A DNA stretch of 64,000 bases from Bacillaceae bacterium (GTDB taxonomy: Bacteria > Bacillota > Bacilli > Bacillales > Alkalibacillaceae). The translations under genes were made by a program, and so were the position numbers. Below, piece by piece: positions 52,915-61,763 of the stretch; within the stretch, counting starts at the first letter, position 1; each line of letters begins with the position of its first letter. Location: NCBI GenBank assembly GCA_017656265.1, contig JACDOD010000001.1:620001-684000 (forward strand), read 5' to 3'. The notes below the pieces were generated by a model. It worked only from the letters and a program-made list of their open reading frames with translations, had not been told where the DNA came from and made no database searches.

Positions 52915-53292
52915 CTACCGCTTCATATGTTTAGTTATCAGCTTTTTTTCAATGTCATTCGATAGCCTGAATACCATAATCCGCTCACCGGTTCTGGTAC
53001 TGATATCTGTATGGAAGGTAATGACATCCTCACCGGTTTTCTCTTTGATAATTTCGCCTAGCCTGTCACGTCCTGATTCTACTAGATCAGATCTTATTTT
53101 TTTAATAGATAATAGACCTTCCATCGTCTCAGAGAGTCTGTATTCAGCGGGGGTTAATATTCCCTTTAAGGCCACAATCACCATATCCCTGACAACATCC
53201 GTTTTAACATTCACTGACCCACGGCCTAAGTAGTCTTTTTCCCATTGGGTTAAAGCTTTACTGATTTCCGCTTCCAATTGACCTTTTGTCAC
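52915..53292 (-). CDS. MpsC-family (DUF2294) protein
   Basis: 125 residues. L-G-R-G-S-V-N-V-K-T-D near residue 21-31, then I-V-A-L-K-G-I-L-T-P-A-E and F-H-T-D-I-S-T-R-T-G-E-R, all DUF2294 marks. MpsC was named after the MpsABC system of Staphylococcus aureus, whose other parts are now seen as CO2/bicarbonate transporters. Here it stands before SbtA. GTG start with GAGGTG upstream. Confidence 0.85.
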   Translation of the reverse strand: MTKGQLEAEISKALTQWEKDYLGRGSVNVKTDVVRDMVIVALKGILTPAEYRLSETMEGLLSIKKIRSDLVESGRDRLGEIIKEKTGEDVITFHTDISTRTGERIMVFRLSNDIEKKLITKHMKR

Positions 53293-53763
53293 AGTTATAA
53301 CACCTCTGTGAATTTTAACAACTGATTGCCATCTACTATTTATTCAGTCCTGTTTCATCCAATATGATCATCAGTGCGTGATGAAAATACCATAAAACCA
53401 GACAACAAGTTATTTTCCTGTATTTTCATAGGGACAATCCTCATTATCCATATGCTAATACAGTTTATTCCCTGTTATACTTCTCAATGCTGTCAAGAAT
53501 TTGTCATAAAATTATTTTAAATATATCCTAATGAATTGTCAACAAAGCCTGGAAGTGTCAGATTCCATTTTAAAGAATCCCTCTGGTTTACATTGAAAGC
53601 AAAAAAATAGCTGATTCATCCCGAATCAGCCTTCCATAAAAAAAGACAAAATGGTCACACTCTTTTATAAGAGAGATGTCAATATCTATCATATTCTATC
53701 ATGCAAATAGTGACACCATTACATAGATTGAAATCCAGTCAGTCTTAAGTATGATTTTGTTAG
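53293..53763. other. AT-rich gap with one terminator
   Basis: No open frame with a ribosome site is visible on either strand. The only clear structure is the hairpin at 53601-53630. It probably holds the promoter of the MpsC-like gene near its left end, which I cannot place with confidence. Confidence 0.5.
53601..53630 (-). terminator. Terminator at the end of the micro-ORF cluster
   Basis: In the minus direction GCTGATTC / GAATCAGC (8 bp, 5-base loop) followed by TATTTTTTT. Confidence 0.85.
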
Positions 53764-53862
53764 TTAAAATAACGACAGACAGTTCTCTTTACAAATCTGA
53801 GGGTTCCATCCTTCTGTCATCAAGCTTCGTGACTCGTTTTTGATGATGATTTTTTTATTCAT
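53764..53862 (-). CDS. Possible 32-residue peptide
   Basis: M-N-K-K-I-I-I-K-N-E-S-R-S-L-M-T-E-G-W-N-P-Q-I-C-K-E-N-C-L-S-L-F. GGAGG stands 8 bases before the ATG, but that site is the right arm of a hairpin (53870-53909). Two Cys four apart near the end and a basic start would fit a processed peptide, though nothing proves it. A terminator follows at 53601. Confidence 0.35.
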   Translation of the reverse strand: MNKKIIIKNESRSLMTEGWNPQICKENCLSLF

Positions 53863-53869
53863 AAACAAA

Positions 53870-53909
53870 GCCTCCATTTTCTTTCTGAACTTTCAGAAGA
53901 AATGGAGGC
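53870..53909 (-). promoter_or_regulatory. Hairpin covering the ribosome site of the 32-residue frame
   Basis: GCCTCCATTT / AAATGGAGGC (10 bp) with inner pairing TTCTGAA/TTCAGAA, then CTTTGTTTATG. It could be a terminator for the upstream micro-ORFs or a translation switch. Confidence 0.6.
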
Positions 53910-53952
53910 TAATGGTTGGTTAGCTGTTTGCGGGGTTTGCATGTATCCGTGT

Positions 53953-54018
53953 TCACTTTATTTCACCCGCTTTAATCTCAGCATGTTTTAATAATGAATA
54001 TCCAGTTTTGCCTGACAT
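53953..54018 (-). CDS. Possible 21-residue peptide
   Basis: M-S-G-K-T-G-Y-S-L-L-K-H-A-E-I-K-A-G-E-I-K behind GAGGTGATCCT. It begins 10 bases after the stop of the 57-residue gene, so co-translation is possible. No family recognised. Confidence 0.35.
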   Translation of the reverse strand: MSGKTGYSLLKHAEIKAGEIK

Positions 54019-54027
54019 AGGATCACC

Positions 54028-54201
54028 TCACAGAAATCTAGATCTCAATTCTTTTGTCAATCGTAAATTTTCTAGACTTTCATTGGCCTGTATTCTGTTT
54101 TGCTTTTGATTGTCATAGCCAGAATGGTGATCCTCTGCTTTTTTAACTTTTTTCTTATGGTCAACAATCATTTGTTCTAACTCATATTGATTAACAGTCA
54201 T
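54028..54201 (-). CDS. 57-residue charged protein of unknown function
   Basis: M-T-V-N-Q-Y-E-L-E-Q-M-I-V-D-H-K-K-K-V at the start, then a polar, mostly helical chain rich in Asn, Gln, Glu and Lys. AAGGAG lies 10 bases before the ATG at 54201. Its opening N-Q-Y-E-L-E resembles N-V-Y-E-L-E of the 19-residue frame just upstream. Not a known family to me. Confidence 0.55.
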   Translation of the reverse strand: MTVNQYELEQMIVDHKKKVKKAEDHHSGYDNQKQNRIQANESLENLRLTKELRSRFL

Positions 54202-54235
54202 ATTTTTCACTCTCCTTTGTCATTGTTGTAAACAG

Positions 54236-54295
54236 TTACTTGGGACGGCGTTCATCCGCTAATTTTTCTAATTCATATACATTGATCAAATTCAT
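54236..54295 (-). CDS. Possible 19-residue peptide
   Basis: M-N-L-I-N-V-Y-E-L-E-K-L-A-D-E-R-R-P-K behind AAGAAGGTG. It resembles the first residues of the 57-residue protein that follows on the same strand and could be a truncated relative or a leader peptide. Confidence 0.3.
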   Translation of the reverse strand: MNLINVYELEKLADERRPK

Positions 54296-54501
54296 CACCT
54301 TCTTTTAACTTGTTGACTTCATTATAGCTGTGAATCTTGTTAGCAATAACGGCAGCCGGCATGAACTTCACTCAGCCCCAGGTCTGATTTTCTTTTCAGA
54401 CTGCAAGGTGAGAACACTAAATAACTGCTATTTCACGACGATAAAAGATATATGAATATATTTTTTAACTTTTCAAAGATTTAGAAAGTGAGGAAAAAGA
54501 A

Positions 54502-55967
54502 ATGGTTTCAAAGGAACAGTTGGAGCTGGAAAATTATCGGTCTAAAAATCAGTTGATGTTCGTACTGCTGGTTGTTTCAACAGTTTTAGCAACAGTGGTC
54601 GATATCGTCATCCAGCGTCCAGTCGAAGTCATCTTAACCATTGGGGTCGGTGGGGGTGTGATTTCAGCCATATTTGGGATCCTTCATTATTTCAGAAAAA
54701 CAACCCGTTTCCTTCCATACCTGGGTATTTTAGGACTTGCTGTTATCCTGTTTGCCATTATGTTTTTAAATCCTGGAGTTCAGAACATCGGGCTTTTATA
54801 CCTTTTACTGGCTATGTCAGCCCTCTATTTGGAACGCCGGATTCTTTGGACTGGTGTTATAATTAGTGCAAGTCTATTGATTTCCTATCCCATTCTATTT
54901 CCGTCATTGGATCTTAAACTGTCCAATGCCCTTCTGGTTCTGATTTTAACTGTAATTGTCCTGGTCTTTCAGGAACGGATTTCTGCAAAATTCAACAGAC
55001 AAATTGACGAGTTGCAGGAAGAGGTATCAAAAAACTTATTAAATGAACAAAACCAGAGAAAAAACACCGAAAATCAGGCATCTGTCATTCGCGGCAGCAT
55101 GGAGAATATTGAAAAACAATCTTCTGCCAATTATCAATCGTATCAGGAAATGAACCATGCGATTAACGAAGTAGCTTCGGGTACCCAGAGCCAGGCCGAA
55201 TCCATTGATCATATTCGTCAATCAGTAAAAAACACAAATACACGAATTAAAGAAATGTTAGAAAGTGCGGTCAGCATTCTGTCGCAAACGGATCAATCTG
55301 CAAGGATGTGGAGAAAGGACGTACCCATTCCGAAACCTTACAAACGAATATCGAGCATTTTCGAAAAGCACTGTATCAAATGGCTGAAGACTTTAAACAA
55401 TTAACGAACAATATTGATGAATCAGTGGAATTTCTTTCATCTATACAGGAAATTACCGAACAGACAAACCTGCTGGCTTTAAATGCATCCATAGAAGCAG
55501 CCCGCGCCGGAGAACATGGAAAAGGGTTTGCCGTTGTTGCCGATGAAATTCGCAAACTTGCAGAAACGTCTGAGAATACGGCAAGAGAAATATCTGAAAA
55601 GCTTCATGATGTAAAAGCCTATAATGAGGAAACACAGGAGCAAATGGCCAGCATTGCAGACCAAATGGAAGAAAATATGAAGTTGACCGAGGACACATCT
55701 ACGATTTTTTATGAAATTGATGCATCTATGAAAAATTTGACGTCACAGATTCATTCTTTTGAATCGATGGCAAGAGAAATTGGCTCAGATACGGATTCCA
55801 TCGAACATGCTGTCAATGAATTCGCTGCTATATTAGAACAAACTACGGCATCTCTGGAAGAGATTACAGCAACTGTACAAAATCATGTCATGCAAAACAA
55901 AGAATTAAATCAAGAAATCCATAAAACCAATCAGGCATTAAATCGTTTATTACATTCAAATCATTAG
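54502..55967 (+). pseudogene. Methyl-accepting chemotaxis protein broken by a frameshift
   Basis: The first frame (54502-55404) gives six membrane helices (about residues 18-165) and the start of the signalling domain. Near 55302 the coding frame moves: in the other frame the text continues [12 protein letters not shown] and goes on to 55967 with the full tip [18 protein letters not shown]. One missing A in the stretch GCAAGG would restore about 488 codons. The first frame otherwise ends after a run of unrelated residues. The receptor has no outside ligand domain, so it would sense membrane or internal signals. It may be a real mutation or an assembly error. Confidence 0.85.
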
Positions 55968-55982
55968 AGAGTAGGGGTATTT

Positions 55983-56480
55983 ATGAAAATCCGTCATATC
56001 GAAATGGAAGATGCACAATCATTTGCCCGTCTTCTGCTTCAAGTAGATGAGGAGTCAGAATTTATGTTATTTGAGGGCGGAGAACGTACTATGGATGTAT
56101 CATCGGCTGAAACCCGAATTAAAACAGTAAAATCTGAAAATAATTCAACCATCATAGTAGCAGAAGACCAGGGGAAACTTGTAGGCTATTTAATGGCGAT
56201 GGGAGGCCAGGCGAGGAGAAACCGTCATTCAGCCTACCTCGTCGTTGGGCTCTTAAAGGATTACCGGGGACAGGGACTTGGAACCAGGATGTTTCAAAAA
56301 CTAGAGGAATGGTCGCGTGAAAAGAACATTCATCGTCTGGAGCTGACCGTCATTTCCAAAAATAAAGCTGGGGTCGCTCTATACAAGAAGATGGGATTTG
56401 AAATGGAAGGAGTAAAAAAAGATTCCCTATACATAAATGGAGAATATGTAGATGAGTATTATATGGGAAAACTTCTATAG
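55983..56480 (+). CDS. GNAT-family N-acetyltransferase
   Basis: 165 residues. Y-L-V-V-G-L-L-K-D-Y-R-G-Q-G-L-G-T-R-M-F holds the acetyl-CoA loop, and L-T-V-I-S-K-N-K-A-G-V-A-L-Y-K-K-M-G-F the second motif, as in YhhY/RimI-like enzymes. The gene starts 15 bases after the receptor stop and may share its transcript. A repeat copy follows. Confidence 0.87.
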   Translation: MKIRHIEMEDAQSFARLLLQVDEESEFMLFEGGERTMDVSSAETRIKTVKSENNSTIIVAEDQGKLVGYLMAMGGQARRNRHSAYLVVGLLKDYRGQGLGTRMFQKLEEWSREKNIHRLELTVISKNKAGVALYKKMGFEMEGVKKDSLYINGEYVDEYYMGKLL

Positions 56481-56499
56481 CTCATATAGATAAACACAA

Positions 56500-56815
56500 G
56501 TGCCGACTGGCTCCGAAGACATCCTTAGGCCGGGCCCGCGGAAAGCGAAGCATGTTAATAAGAAAAGCGGAAGCGCACCGTTTAGCCCCGAAAACGGCTG
56601 GAGGACCACCGAGGAGGCTGTCGCCGCCGCAGGGGGACCGAAGCAGCTCGAGGGGCTGGGCGCTGAAGCTAGACAATTATTCTCTCCATTGAAGAATTGA
56701 TTAAGCCTCATTTTTTATTTCCTTATCTGTCGAAGTAAAAAAATCCGAACTAGTTCATGTGACAAATGAACTTAGTTCGGGTTTTTTATTCCCTTTTGCA
56801 CGTTTGTCCCACCCT
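56500..56815 (+). repeat. Modular intergenic repeat, copy 5 (B, C, D)
   Basis: Module B (56521-56555, CCTTAGGCCGGGCCCGCGGAAAGC), GC-rich module C (about 56565-56677, more than 90% like module C of copy 2), hairpin D (56739-56786) and a trace of the outer repeat (GTTTGTCCCACCC, 56802-56814). It fills the gap between the GNAT gene and the cytochrome oxidase operon. Confidence 0.85.
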
Positions 56816-56914
56816 TTATGATTTCTCTAAAAATTCCCTATAAAAAGATGAATTAACAAAAATGGAATAAAGCACTGGCTGATTGCCCATATTAGCTATT
56901 AAGGAGGGTTGAAT

Positions 56915-57058
56915 ATGGCAACAAAAGATGATTTAGGCAGAATTTCACCTGAAAAAGATGAGGATTTAAAGGGAACGTTTATTGCCTCATTTCTTATCGG
57001 AGGAATCATCCTCCTGTTCTGGATTACCCTATTCATCATTTATTTAAACAGGATGTAA
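56915..57058 (+). CDS. Cytochrome c oxidase subunit IIa (ba3 type)
   Basis: 47 residues: a polar start (residues 1-22) and one membrane helix (F-I-A-S-F-L-I-G-G-I-I-L-L-F-W), the form of subunit IIa of ba3-type oxidases, which supplies the helix that subunit II lacks. AAGGAGGG precedes the ATG. First gene of the three-gene oxidase operon. Confidence 0.85.
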   Translation: MATKDDLGRISPEKDEDLKGTFIASFLIGGIILLFWITLFIIYLNRM

Positions 57059-57077
57059 GGTGGAAGGAGGAAAAAAT

Positions 57078-57569
57078 ATGGATATGCCCCGTTATGAACG
57101 TATCTGGATGACCGTTGGCATGGGGTCACTGGCTCTATTTTTGATTATTTTAGGGGTTCTGTCCTTTGGAATGGGATTACATCCCCCTGACAGTAAAGAA
57201 AAAACCACTGTTCCCGAAAACGTTGATCAGCATCCCCCTTTCGATAAACCAGGGGTATATAAAGTTGGACCAAATGAATATGAGGTGATCATGACTTCGT
57301 TTGTTTTTAGTTATGAACCACGGGAAATCCGAATCCCCAAAGGCGCAAAAGTACACTTTAAAGTTACTTCAAAAGATGTGGTACATGGCATATATGTACC
57401 GAATACAAACGTTAATCTCATGCTTGTTCCAGGACATGTCACGGAGTATACATACACCTTTGATGAAACTGGTGAACATCTTTTTTTATGTCATGAATAC
57501 TGTGGAACAGGCCATCAGTTAATGCAGGGAAGAATTATCGTATATGATCCTGAAAACACAACCTCATGA
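57078..57569 (+). CDS. Cytochrome c oxidase subunit II (CuA protein)
   Basis: 163 residues: one membrane helix (about 13-36), then a cupredoxin domain. CuA ligands are visible: His in V-V-H-G-I (about 105), then C-H-E-Y-C-G-T-G-H-Q-L-M near residues 142-153. It takes electrons from cytochrome c. The start at 57078 is chosen for GGAAGGAGG. An SCO copper chaperone is encoded at 10914. Confidence 0.92.
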   Translation: MDMPRYERIWMTVGMGSLALFLIILGVLSFGMGLHPPDSKEKTTVPENVDQHPPFDKPGVYKVGPNEYEVIMTSFVFSYEPREIRIPKGAKVHFKVTSKDVVHGIYVPNTNVNLMLVPGHVTEYTYTFDETGEHLFLCHEYCGTGHQLMQGRIIVYDPENTTS

Positions 57570-57584
57570 AAGGAAGGATAGTAT

Positions 57585-59279
57585 ATGGAAAAAGCTAATC
57601 GTGGATTTGGTAGCGAGCTAGTTCCTCTATCGGATTTTTCATTCGAGGAACAGGACCGAAAGCTTATCCTTTATCATCTGGGCTTTGCTTTCCTTGCCCT
57701 TTTTTTAGGGGCGATCGCCGGACTGTTTCAAACCCTTCAGCGAGCCGGGCTCATTCAATTGCCTGTTCAGCTAGGATACTACCAGATTTTAACAGCTCAT
57801 GGGGTTCTTCTTGCATTAGTTTTTACAACTATTTTTATTATCGGTTTTTTATATTCGGGTATTGCTAAAACAATGGACGGCAGGCTGATTCCAGCAGCCA
57901 GAGTACTGGCCTGGATAGGCTATGTTTTGATGGTCGTGGGATCCATTATGGCTACCTATGCCATTTTAGTTAATGAAGCTACTGTGTTGTATACCTTTTA
58001 TGCTCCTCTTAAAGCTTCTCCGACTTTTTATTTCGGTTTAGTTCTTCTGATAGTGGGAAGCTGGATCAGTGGGGCAGCCATGTTTACCAACTATGCTTCC
58101 TGGCGAAAACGCAATAAAGGCCATGAAACCCCCCTCTTCGCCTTTATGGCAGTTGCGATTATGATCCTGTGGATTCATGCCTCTTTATTTGTGGCAATAG
58201 AAGTCATACTTCAGTTAATTCCATGGTCTATGGGGTTAGTAGAGCGAGTGGATGTGACGTTAAGCCGCACGCTATTCTGGTATTTTGGACATGCGCTGGT
58301 TTATTTCTGGTTATTGCCTGCCTATGTTTACTGGTATGTGAATATCCCGAAAATTGTCGGAGGTAAAATACTTAGCAGTTCCCTTCCCCGTTTAACCTTT
58401 TTATTGTTTATCCTGTTTTCTATTCCCGTTGGATTTCACCATCAGCTCAATGAACCTGGAATAGATTCATTCTGGAAGTACCTGCAGGTTGTACTGACGA
58501 TGATGGTAGTTGTTCCATCCCTTCTAACCGTATTTTCAATTATCGGCACCTTTGAATTAGCCGGAAGGGAAAAAGGAGCAAAAGGGATTTTTGGCTGGCT
58601 TAAAAAGCTGCCATATCGAGATGCCCGATTTTTTGCTCCTTTTGTAGCCATGCTCATCTTTATCTTCGGGGGCGCCGGAGGAATTGTCCTGGCCAGTTAT
58701 CAGATGAACTCCACGGTCCATAATACATGGTTTGTTACCGGGCATTTCCATATGACCCTGGCCTCATCCGTGGTGCTCACCTTTTTTGGAATATCCATAT
58801 GGCTTATTCCTGTCTTAACAAAACGGAAGTTAACCCGGTTTATGAACAGGCTTGGCATTATTCAGGCGATTATCTGGGCAATTGGAATGCTTCTTCTGTC
58901 TGGAACAATGCATATTGTAGGACTGCTCGGTTCACCAAGAAGATCCAGTTTCTCAACCTATGGGGATCATGAGGTAGCCCTTGGCTGGCTCCCTTATTAT
59001 TACGTCATTGCTGTTGGAGCTGTATTTTTAATCCTTGCAATTCTCCTATTTGTGTATCAGGCCTTTCACCTAATGTTTCTCGCTCCAAAAACAGACAGGG
59101 TTATCGAATACCCAATCGGGGAAGTATACGAAAAAGCCCAGCGGCCGCCAAAAATTTTGGAGAGATGGTCGGTATGGATCGGTCTTTCCATCCTTCTGTC
59201 CCTTCTTGCCTACGCAGCGCCAATCATAAATATGATTCAAAACTCCCCGCCAGGCTCATTGCCATACGAGCCATGGTAA
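57585..59279 (+). CDS. Cytochrome c oxidase subunit I, b(o/a)3 type
   Basis: 564 residues with 13 or so membrane helices. Haem and CuB ligands: His in I-L-T-A-H-G-V, His in F-G-H-A-L-V-Y-F-W-L-L-P, H-H-Q-L-N, and the pair in T-G-H-F-H-M-T. The Tyr of H-x-x-x-Y typical of A-type oxidases is also seen (H-A-L-V-Y). Family B oxidases of this kind pump protons under low oxygen. AAGGAAGG before the ATG; third gene of the operon. Confidence 0.93.
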   Translation: MEKANRGFGSELVPLSDFSFEEQDRKLILYHLGFAFLALFLGAIAGLFQTLQRAGLIQLPVQLGYYQILTAHGVLLALVFTTIFIIGFLYSGIAKTMDGRLIPAARVLAWIGYVLMVVGSIMATYAILVNEATVLYTFYAPLKASPTFYFGLVLLIVGSWISGAAMFTNYASWRKRNKGHETPLFAFMAVAIMILWIHASLFVAIEVILQLIPWSMGLVERVDVTLSRTLFWYFGHALVYFWLLPAYVYWYVNIPKIVGGKILSSSLPRLTFLLFILFSIPVGFHHQLNEPGIDSFWKYLQVVLTMMVVVPSLLTVFSIIGTFELAGREKGAKGIFGWLKKLPYRDARFFAPFVAMLIFIFGGAGGIVLASYQMNSTVHNTWFVTGHFHMTLASSVVLTFFGISIWLIPVLTKRKLTRFMNRLGIIQAIIWAIGMLLLSGTMHIVGLLGSPRRSSFSTYGDHEVALGWLPYYYVIAVGAVFLILAILLFVYQAFHLMFLAPKTDRVIEYPIGEVYEKAQRPPKILERWSVWIGLSILLSLLAYAAPIINMIQNSPPGSLPYEPW

Positions 59280-59363
59280 TTATTTATCTCGTATAGCCTG
59301 GCAACAGTGAAAAAAAAATAATAGCCGTTTGCCATATACGAAAGGCTATGCCCATAGAAAGTA

Positions 59364-59404
59364 AAAAGGAGGCAGAGTGAGATTGGCTATCACCGCCTCC
59401 TTTT
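59364..59404. terminator. Terminator between the oxidase operon and luxS
   Basis: AAAAGGAGGC / GCCTCCTTTT (10 bp) with inner GTGA/TCAC pairing; symmetric A and T runs serve both strands. Confidence 0.88.
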
Positions 59405-59469
59405 ATGTTTGCATTTATTTCCACACCCGACAGTTCAACCTTATCCTATTTACATTTCATAGTTTTAAT

Positions 59470-59934
59470 TTATGCAAAAACCTCTTTCCATTGTTCTCTT
59501 TTGGCTAGCATTTTTCGGGCAATCTCCTGGGCGCCCTCCAGACTGTGACTGGCAGCCCATCCGCACTGAACTTCATTGCAGGCAGGAACTTCAGTCGCTT
59601 CCAGCACATCTCCGAGCGTTTTGGTCAGCACATCGAGTACGCGGTCATAATCGGAATCATTGATTAGGGATAAATAGAATCCAGTCTGACACCCCATTGG
59701 ACTAAGATCAACTACTCCATCATGATGATTACGGATAAATTCTGCCATCATATGTTCCAATGAATGGAGTGCAGGCATTTCCATATGCTCTTTATTGGGC
59801 TGACAAAAACGGAGGTCATATTTGTAAATCACATCACCATGCTCCCCTTTCGTTTTTCCTGCCAGACGTACATATGGTGCGTTTACTTTCGTATGATCCA
59901 GATTAAAGCTTTCCACATTCATTTTCTTTGACAT
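59470..59934 (-). CDS. luxS: S-ribosylhomocysteine lyase (AI-2 synthase)
   Basis: 154 residues. Zinc ligands H-S-L-E-H (about residues 54-58) and C in N-E-V-Q-C-G-W (about 124), the classical LuxS set, and the catalytic Cys in G-C-Q-T-G-F (about 82). It splits S-ribosylhomocysteine to homocysteine and the AI-2 precursor. AAAGGAGTG before the ATG. It is convergent with the oxidase operon. Confidence 0.96.
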   Translation of the reverse strand: MSKKMNVESFNLDHTKVNAPYVRLAGKTKGEHGDVIYKYDLRFCQPNKEHMEMPALHSLEHMMAEFIRNHHDGVVDLSPMGCQTGFYLSLINDSDYDRVLDVLTKTLGDVLEATEVPACNEVQCGWAASHSLEGAQEIARKMLAKREQWKEVFA

Positions 59935-60167
59935 TTGATCACTCCTTTAATAAACTGCTCAATGGTTCTAACATATTCAGGAAGCTTACATAAAATGAAA
60001 ACCAACTGGTGATATAAATGCCCTTTCATTTTACTTCAATTTGCTATAACTTTCGATTTCAAAGCCTCAAACCCTTTATTTTTCCATCCGAAAAATAACC
60101 AATCTTTAAAAAATTTACATTATCCAGCCTATTTTTGATATGATAAAACCAGATTGGGGGGAATTTC

Positions 60168-60788
60168 ATGAATAGTAAAAAACAATTTTTTAACCAGTGG
60201 GCAAAAACATACGATCATGATGTTCAAACGGTCGGCGGCCCATTTATTGGCTATGACCAGACCCTGCAAATGGCAGCGATTGAAGTGAAATCAACCTTGC
60301 CTGAAAAAGGAAATCTCCTTGATGTTGGGATTGGAACCGGTAATTTTGCCAGCCTCTTTGCTTCTGACACAAATATTCATGGTGTAGACATATCAGATGA
60401 AATGCTTAATCAATGTCACCAAAAATTTCCGAACTTTGTTTTGAAGGAAGGAAATTTTACGAATATACCCTTTGAAGATGAATCCATGGATGCTGTGATC
60501 AGCAGTTTCTGTTTTCATGAAGTCGAACGGGTTGAACGGAAAGCTGCTTTAGAAGAGGTGAATCGAGTGTTGAAGCCAGGCGGAACCGTTTGTTTAGTAG
60601 ATTTAATGTTTGCTTCAGAGGCATCAATGAATGATGCCAGCCGGGAGCTCGCAGACAAATGGGATGACAGTGAAGACTACGCACTCATTCCGGAAGTGGA
60701 TACTTTGCTTCGGCTGACAGGATTTCAGCATATTACCTGTGTACAGACAGCACGCTGTCACTGGCTCATAACCGGAAAGAAAAAATAA
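60168..60788 (+). CDS. Class I SAM-dependent methyltransferase
   Basis: 206 residues. SAM motif I is L-L-D-V-G-I-G-T-G-N-F (about residues 49-59), motif II H-G-V-D-I-S, and P-F-E-D-E-S-M-D-A-V near 104. Like YrrT of B. subtilis it may act in the methyl/sulfur recycling pathway; the divergent luxS favours that, but the link is inference. GGGGGG before the ATG. Confidence 0.83.
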   Translation: MNSKKQFFNQWAKTYDHDVQTVGGPFIGYDQTLQMAAIEVKSTLPEKGNLLDVGIGTGNFASLFASDTNIHGVDISDEMLNQCHQKFPNFVLKEGNFTNIPFEDESMDAVISSFCFHEVERVERKAALEEVNRVLKPGGTVCLVDLMFASEASMNDASRELADKWDDSEDYALIPEVDTLLRLTGFQHITCVQTARCHWLITGKKK

Positions 60789-60803
60789 CCACAAATGTTA
60801 TCA

Positions 60804-60838
60804 TGCTGACTTGACCATGTTGGTCCAGTCAGCTTTTT
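60804..60838 (+). terminator. Terminator after the methyltransferase gene
   Basis: GCTGACT / AGTCAGC with inner GACC/GGTC, loop of five, then TTTTTT. Confidence 0.92.
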
Positions 60839-60947
60839 TATATTTACATTCTATTAAAACCTCCGTTCACACAACCAGATCAAGGATAAATATACCATAA
60901 TAAAACCATCTAATTTTTACTCTATTAATGAAACCGCACAGACAAGC

Positions 60948-60997
60948 TTACCTCCTTTCCAATACGTTATTAATGAATCTAAAAGGAAAGGAGGTAA
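60948..60997 (+). promoter_or_regulatory. Inverted repeat masking the ribosome site of the gene at 61002
   Basis: TTACCTCCTTTCC (60948-60960) is the exact complement of GGAAAGGAGGTAA (60985-60997), 13 bp with a 24-base loop. The right arm is the full ribosome site of the next gene, which starts 5 bases later. Translation should need opening of this stem if the left arm is in the RNA. Confidence 0.7.
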
Positions 60998-61001
60998 AGT
61001 C

Positions 61002-61316
61002 ATGGGTAACGCAAATGACAATCAAAACAATATTTTAAGCCCTGAATCACTGGCAGAAGCTCTATCTCTACTTCTACAGAGACAAAATTTTGAGAATGAA
61101 ACTGAACAGGAAGCAGAGTTAGAATCTGAACAGGAAAATGAGCAGGAAACAGAACAAGAGTCTGAAGTAAAAGGTAAATTTCATGTTTATAATGGAAATT
61201 CTTATATTACCAATAGCGGAAACAGCAAAGCAAAAAATGACAATGATGTAACCTTTGTAGTAGTCATCGTCATTGTTCTTGTATTAATCGGCGGATTAGG
61301 CGCAGCAAACTCCTAA
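61002..61316 (+). CDS. NGNS-motif protein 1: acidic repeat and C-terminal membrane helix
   Basis: 104 residues. Residues 32-57 are a low-complexity stretch of Glu, Gln, Thr and Ser with E-Q-E repeats. The motif N-G-N-S-Y-I-T-N-S-G-N follows at about residues 66-76. The last 25 residues are one hydrophobic helix (V-T-F-V-V-V-I-V-I-V-L-V-L). The layout suggests a tail-anchored surface protein. It shares the motif with the next two genes. No family recognised; a spore-coat or exosporium role is a guess from the Bacillaceae context. Confidence 0.7.
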   Translation: MGNANDNQNNILSPESLAEALSLLLQRQNFENETEQEAELESEQENEQETEQESEVKGKFHVYNGNSYITNSGNSKAKNDNDVTFVVVIVIVLVLIGGLGAANS

Positions 61317-61323
61317 CCCTTAT

Positions 61324-61348
61324 GGTGCCCTTTTTTGGGCACCCTTTT
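61324..61348 (+). terminator. Terminator after NGNS protein 1
   Basis: GGTGCCC / GGGCACC (7 bp, 6-base loop) followed by CTTTT. Confidence 0.85.
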
Positions 61349-61416
61349 CCATATTATATGTCCATACCATCCTTTTGGTTTTGACATATAACTATATAAA
61401 AATATGGAGGGATACT

Positions 61417-61746
61417 ATGGAAATGAATGAAGACTTGCGTGCCCTGATTCAGAAAGAAATAGACCATTATTTCCGAAATCATATGGAAGACCTTGCCAAA
61501 CATTTTACAGCCGAACTAACCAATGAAAATGGGAACTCCAGTGTTAAACAAAGCGGAAATGGAATTGTATACGTTGACAATACAGGTATCGCATATGCAA
61601 TGGCATTGTTTTTTTACCACTTTATGTCTGACCAGTTTCAGAAAAATATTAACTTAGAAGATATTTTGGCCAGACTGGATGAACACATCGGGGAAAACCG
61701 CAAGATGTTTGAAGAAGCTATTCAATCTCTTACTGACACGGAATAA
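61417..61746 (+). CDS. NGNS-motif protein 2
   Basis: 109 residues starting at the ATG behind GGAGGGATACT. A helical start (L-I-Q-K-E-I-D-H-Y-F) is followed by N-G-N-S-S-V-K-Q-S-G-N-G-I-V-Y-V-D-N at about residues 43-59, a hydrophobic stretch (I-A-Y-A-M-A-L-F-F-Y), and a charged C-terminal helix. The same N-G-N-S core occurs in both neighbours, so the three probably form one functional set. Family unknown. Confidence 0.7.
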   Translation: MEMNEDLRALIQKEIDHYFRNHMEDLAKHFTAELTNENGNSSVKQSGNGIVYVDNTGIAYAMALFFYHFMSDQFQKNINLEDILARLDEHIGENRKMFEEAIQSLTDTE

Positions 61747-61763
61747 TGTCTAAAAAAAATGAT

